This document shows positions 31,543-34,003 of a stretch of 34,003 nt of DNA, piece by piece. The translations under genes were made by a program, and so were the position numbers. Numbering within the stretch: the stretch's first letter is position 1; every line of letters begins with the position of its first letter. Under the pieces are notes generated by a model. The model was not told the DNA's origin. It saw nothing but the letters and a program-made list of their open reading frames with translations, and searched no databases. The stretch is from Nitrospinota bacterium. GTDB lineage: Bacteria > JADFOP01. The DNA lies in the NCBI GenBank assembly GCA_022562795.1, contig JADFOP010000020.1, positions 1 to 34,003 of the forward strand, given 5' to 3'.

Positions 31543-31893
31543 CTAACCCTCGTTAATCAGCCCAAGAAGTTCGTTGGCGGTATCACCATGTAAGTCTTTG
31601 AGAATGTTATACTCTTTCACTGCGCCCTCTCGGTTGCCGATTCTATGGTAAGCTAGGCCCAAATTATAGTGCGCCCCGACAAGGTCGGGCTTCAGAAGTA
31701 TCGCCACCTTGAATGCCATCACCGCTTCTTCGTAGCGGCCAAGATTCCCGTAAGCCGATCCCAAGTTATAGTGGGCCTCGGCATCGTCAGGCTTAAGGCG
31801 AATCGCTTCCTTGTACGACGCTTTTGCATCCTCGTGATGCCCTGAACGAAGTCCCTTAAGCCCCTGTTCTAGCAGCGAAGAAAGGTCTTCCAT
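31543..31893 (-). CDS. Small TPR protein
   Basis: A 116-residue protein made almost wholly of three tetratricopeptide repeats: SGHHEDAKASYKEAIRLKPDD, AEAHYNLGSAYGNLGRYEEA and VGAHYNLGLAYHRIGNREGA, followed by a capping helix. There is no signal peptide or catalytic domain, so it is a protein-binding adaptor with unknown partner. The ATG at 31893 has GGAG eight bases upstream; the TTG just before it is ignored. It lies between the rhodanese selenoprotein and selO on the same strand. Confidence 0.75.
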   Translation of the reverse strand: MEDLSSLLEQGLKGLRSGHHEDAKASYKEAIRLKPDDAEAHYNLGSAYGNLGRYEEAVMAFKVAILLKPDLVGAHYNLGLAYHRIGNREGAVKEYNILKDLHGDTANELLGLINEG

Positions 31894-31944
31894 CAAGTAG
31901 GCTCCGTTTATCGATTATTAGGGCTGGATAAATTCTACCACAGG

Positions 31945-31969
31945 CCAGGCGAGCGGGGGTAGGAGGATG
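31945..31969. repeat. Left direct repeat flanking the selO segment
   Basis: CCAGGCGAGCGGGGGTAGG plus six bases matches 33735-33759 at 21 of 25 positions in the same orientation. The two copies enclose exactly the AT-rich selO and small membrane-protein segment. Confidence 0.5.
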
Positions 31970-32038
31970 TAGCTGTGTGGGCTAAGGAGAGAGACTTGCT
32001 CCGCTTAACCTATTGTTTCGTAAACTCAGGACTGAATT

Positions 32039-33526
32039 TTACGTTCCACAGAAAGTGGCTTTTATCTCTTCTTCCGGCAGTGGAGCTGCTCCATAAGAAT
32101 CCAGATCCGGTTGATGCTTATAAGGGTTTATTAGAACTTTATTTATTTCATTAAAAACCGAGAGGTCACCGTCTATTGCACTTTGTATGGCCCTTTCCAC
32201 CTGATGATTTCGAGGGATATACAGAGGATTGAGGCGATTCATTTTTTCTTTAATAGTAGCAATGTCTATATTATCCTTCTTCAATCTTTTCCTCCAAGCC
32301 TGTACGAAATTTTCAAATTCGCTCGAAGGGCTAAATCGCAAATTTATGTGTTTTTCATTCACCTCCAACAAACCCGAAAGCTTTCTAAAAGAGAGAGTGA
32401 AGTCGAGCTTTTCTTTTTCTAAAATATCAAGCCACATCACAATTAATTTTTCATCTTCATTCTTAGTGGAGGGACTTGAAACAATACCCAGTTTTGCGGC
32501 CATTCGTTTGTGCCACTCACTTGTAAAAAGATCGCTGATCGTTGCTAATTCGTTATTTAACAACTCTATTGCTTTGTCATCGTTCGAATCCACCAGGGGA
32601 ATGAGGCAATCGGCTAGTCGACATAGATTCCAATGGACGATCGTTCTTTGGTTTTTATAACAGTAACGTCCATGTGAATCTATATAGCTGTATACTTGAT
32701 CGAAGTTAAAATGATCCATAAAAGCACAGGGACCATAATCCATGGTTTCTCCTGAAACCGTCATATTATCCGTATTCATCACTCCGTGGATAAAACCCAG
32801 ACTCATCCAATTCCCCACCAGAGGGACTTGCGCTTCAATTACTTTTTTTAAAAATAAAATAGCTGGGTTTAATGCTTCTGAACTTTCTTGAATTGCTGTT
32901 TTAATTTCTGGATAATGACGCTCGATCGAATAATCCAGCAGGGTTTTTAATCCCTCGAGGTCACCTTTGCCGGCAAAGTATTGGAAAGTACCTATACGTA
33001 TATGACTGGCTGCGACCCGGGTAAATACTGCGCCTGGAAGTGCCTCCTGGCGGTAAACCATATCACCCGTAGCGACAGCGGCCAAAGCTCTCGTCGTGGG
33101 CACTCCCAAGTGATGCATTGCTTCACTTACAATATATTCACGAATCACCGGGCCCAGGGCGGAGTATCCATCGCCATTTCTAGAAAATAATGTCGGTCCG
33201 GATCCTTTAAATTGAATATCAAAGCGTTTGCCCTTTGGATCGAGGACCTCTCCCAGAAGCATTGCCCGCCCATCTCCAAGCTGAGGGACAAAATTTCCAA
33301 ACTGATGTCCCCCATAGGTCATAGCAATAAAATGAGAGCCTTCGAGAAGTTTTTGTCCGCAAAAGATTTCGGCCAGACTTGTAGCGTCTTGCTCTCCCAG
33401 GTTTAAGCCCAATTCACTGGCTAGCTTTTCATTAAATGCCAATAGCTTCGGGTTTGAGAAACTTTCTGGAGTGGCCTCTGCGAAAAACCTCCCGGGCAGG
33501 GCGTCATAGGTATTATTAAATTTCAT
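32039..33526 (-). CDS. selO: SelO-family protein adenylyltransferase (YdiU-like)
   Basis: A 495-residue SelO pseudokinase. The family transfers AMP, not phosphate, from ATP to protein Ser/Thr/Tyr and responds to oxidative stress. Hallmarks are GGHQFGNFVPQLGDGRAMLLGE, FKGSGPTLFSRNGDGYSALGPVIREYI, HGVMNTDNMTVSGETMDYGPCAFMD (Asn/Asp metal site and DYG in place of DFG), and the C-terminal PYxP-like region. The third-last residue is Cys493 (FCGT-stop), where animal SelO has Sec and E. coli has CSS. So this selenoprotein family uses Cys here (TGT), although other genes in the window use Sec. GC is far lower than the window average, pointing to transfer. The ATG at 33526 has GAGAG upstream. Confidence 0.92.
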   Translation of the reverse strand: MKFNNTYDALPGRFFAEATPESFSNPKLLAFNEKLASELGLNLGEQDATSLAEIFCGQKLLEGSHFIAMTYGGHQFGNFVPQLGDGRAMLLGEVLDPKGKRFDIQFKGSGPTLFSRNGDGYSALGPVIREYIVSEAMHHLGVPTTRALAAVATGDMVYRQEALPGAVFTRVAASHIRIGTFQYFAGKGDLEGLKTLLDYSIERHYPEIKTAIQESSEALNPAILFLKKVIEAQVPLVGNWMSLGFIHGVMNTDNMTVSGETMDYGPCAFMDHFNFDQVYSYIDSHGRYCYKNQRTIVHWNLCRLADCLIPLVDSNDDKAIELLNNELATISDLFTSEWHKRMAAKLGIVSSPSTKNEDEKLIVMWLDILEKEKLDFTLSFRKLSGLLEVNEKHINLRFSPSSEFENFVQAWRKRLKKDNIDIATIKEKMNRLNPLYIPRNHQVERAIQSAIDGDLSVFNEINKVLINPYKHQPDLDSYGAAPLPEEEIKATFCGT

Positions 33527-33566
33527 TCGGCTCTCAATTCACTTTGCCATTGAGTATACCCACTAG

Positions 33567-33680
33567 TCATACTATAGACTTTTTCAAATCCTCTGTCATT
33601 AAAAAAGCTGCCAGTTGAGCGAAAACTAAAACCACTATGCACAACAACGCAATATTTTTAGAGGATTTAATGGTTTTCAT
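33567..33680 (-). CDS. Small single-pass membrane protein upstream of selO
   Basis: A 37-residue peptide: MKTIKSSKNIALLCIVVLVF followed by AQLAAFLMTEDLKKSIV. It has a basic start, one hydrophobic helix of about 20 residues and a charged tail. GGAGG lies seven bases before the ATG at 33680 (another ATG at 33683 adjoins it). It is 40 bases upstream of selO in the same orientation and shares its AT-rich composition. Unrecognised; supported by binding site and membrane-helix shape only. Confidence 0.45.
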   Translation of the reverse strand: MKTIKSSKNIALLCIVVLVFAQLAAFLMTEDLKKSIV

Positions 33681-33734
33681 CATTAAACCTCCATTATAAT
33701 TTGTATAACGGGGAGTTGTGAAATTATATCATAA

Positions 33735-33759
33735 CCAGGCGTGTGGGGGTAGGTGAATG
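33735..33759. repeat. Right direct repeat flanking the selO segment
   Basis: CCAGGCGTGTGGGGGTAGG plus six bases is the partner of the copy at 31945-31969, 21 of 25 positions identical. The adjoining 33684-33943 stretch holds nothing else recognisable. Confidence 0.5.
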
Positions 33760-33943
33760 CCATCTATCTTTTTTATGCTCCGTCCGGCAGGGGTCTGGTG
33801 ACCACTACCTCACCCTCTAGCCTTGCCTTTCGGTAGTGTTCTGTGTCCGACAGACGATCTTGTGCGCTTTTCGGAGTGCTTTCGCTTAGGGGGGGAAATT
33901 ACTATTTCAACCGAAATATGCCCCTGGGAGGCAGGGGAGCATC

Positions 33944-34003
33944 ATGGCCGAGCTGAAATCATCCAGGCGGCTCAGCCTTTCGTCTGGGGCGGAACGTAGC
34001 CCT
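33944..34003 (+). CDS. Possible start of a gene running off the window
   Basis: An ATG at 33944 preceded by GGGGAG opens a frame to the window end (about 20 codons, starting MAELKSSRRLSLSSGAERSP). Too short to identify. Confidence 0.3.
   Translation, partial: MAELKSSRRLSLSSGAERSP

Noticed and set aside
33567-33569. TGA of the small membrane peptide as a third Sec codon
   Set aside because: Read-through adds only about ten residues with no recognised motif or Cys-like context.
1-34003. CRISPR arrays, tRNA or rRNA genes
   Set aside because: No regularly spaced repeats of CRISPR type, no tRNA T-loop sequences and no rRNA segments were seen in the intergenic regions.

Overview
The window is a gene-dense, mostly high-GC bacterial segment. 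The organism looks like an uncultured Gram-negative of the deltaproteobacteria / Nitrospinota / Tectomicrobia / NC10 type. This rests on periplasmic signal peptides, lipoproteins, a Tad-pilus-like fragment and the folD-xseA-xseB-ispA-dxs-tlyA gene order. The taxonomic placement is inference only. Two in-frame UGA codons settings indicate that the organism uses selenocysteine.

Layout. 1-372 is the end of a TadG-like protein. 570-1556 is a secreted M28 peptidase. On the minus strand 7698-1620 is one tightly overlapping operon (folD, xseA, xseB, polyprenyl synthase, dxs-like, tlyA) behind a clear sigma70-type promoter. A Nudix hydrolase and a TMTC-like membrane glycosyltransferase with TPRs run divergently (7843-10230) and end in a terminator. 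The minus-strand block 12743-10322 holds hup, miaA and a fused shikimate kinase/NusG-like protein. Next come a thioredoxin-type ArsC, a radical-SAM-like protein without cluster cysteines, a secreted GH18-like protein, and a plus-strand envelope cluster (cupredoxin-like, two DUF799-like proteins, DUF885 peptidase). From about 20.1 kb the sequence alternates between AT-richer, repeat-bearing intergenic stretches and genes (DUF4139, CigR-like, small kinase-like). It then returns to housekeeping genes on the minus strand (UPF0104 membrane protein, panE, nadC, thioredoxin-like selenoprotein) and on the plus strand (pgi). The last 4 kb looks like an island: radical SAM activase, integrase remnant, rhodanese selenoprotein, TPR protein and an AT-rich selO flanked by imperfect direct repeats.

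Main discoveries. (1) A rhodanese whose CxCP motif is encoded UGA-ACC-UGA, i.e. a double-selenocysteine U-T-U-P motif, with a perfect 7-bp hairpin just downstream. (2) A membrane-anchored thioredoxin-like protein with UGA at the first cysteine of CPNC (U-P-N-C). (3) A single reading frame fusing shikimate kinase to a NusG/RfaH-like antiterminator. (4) A Dxs homologue in the normal dxs operon slot that has lost the ThDP-activating glutamate and the substrate-phosphate arginines. (5) A radical SAM homologue that keeps GGEP but lacks all three cluster cysteines. The redox theme (two selenoproteins, ArsC, SelO, rhodanese) suggests a lineage investing in thiol/selenol chemistry. That link is inference.
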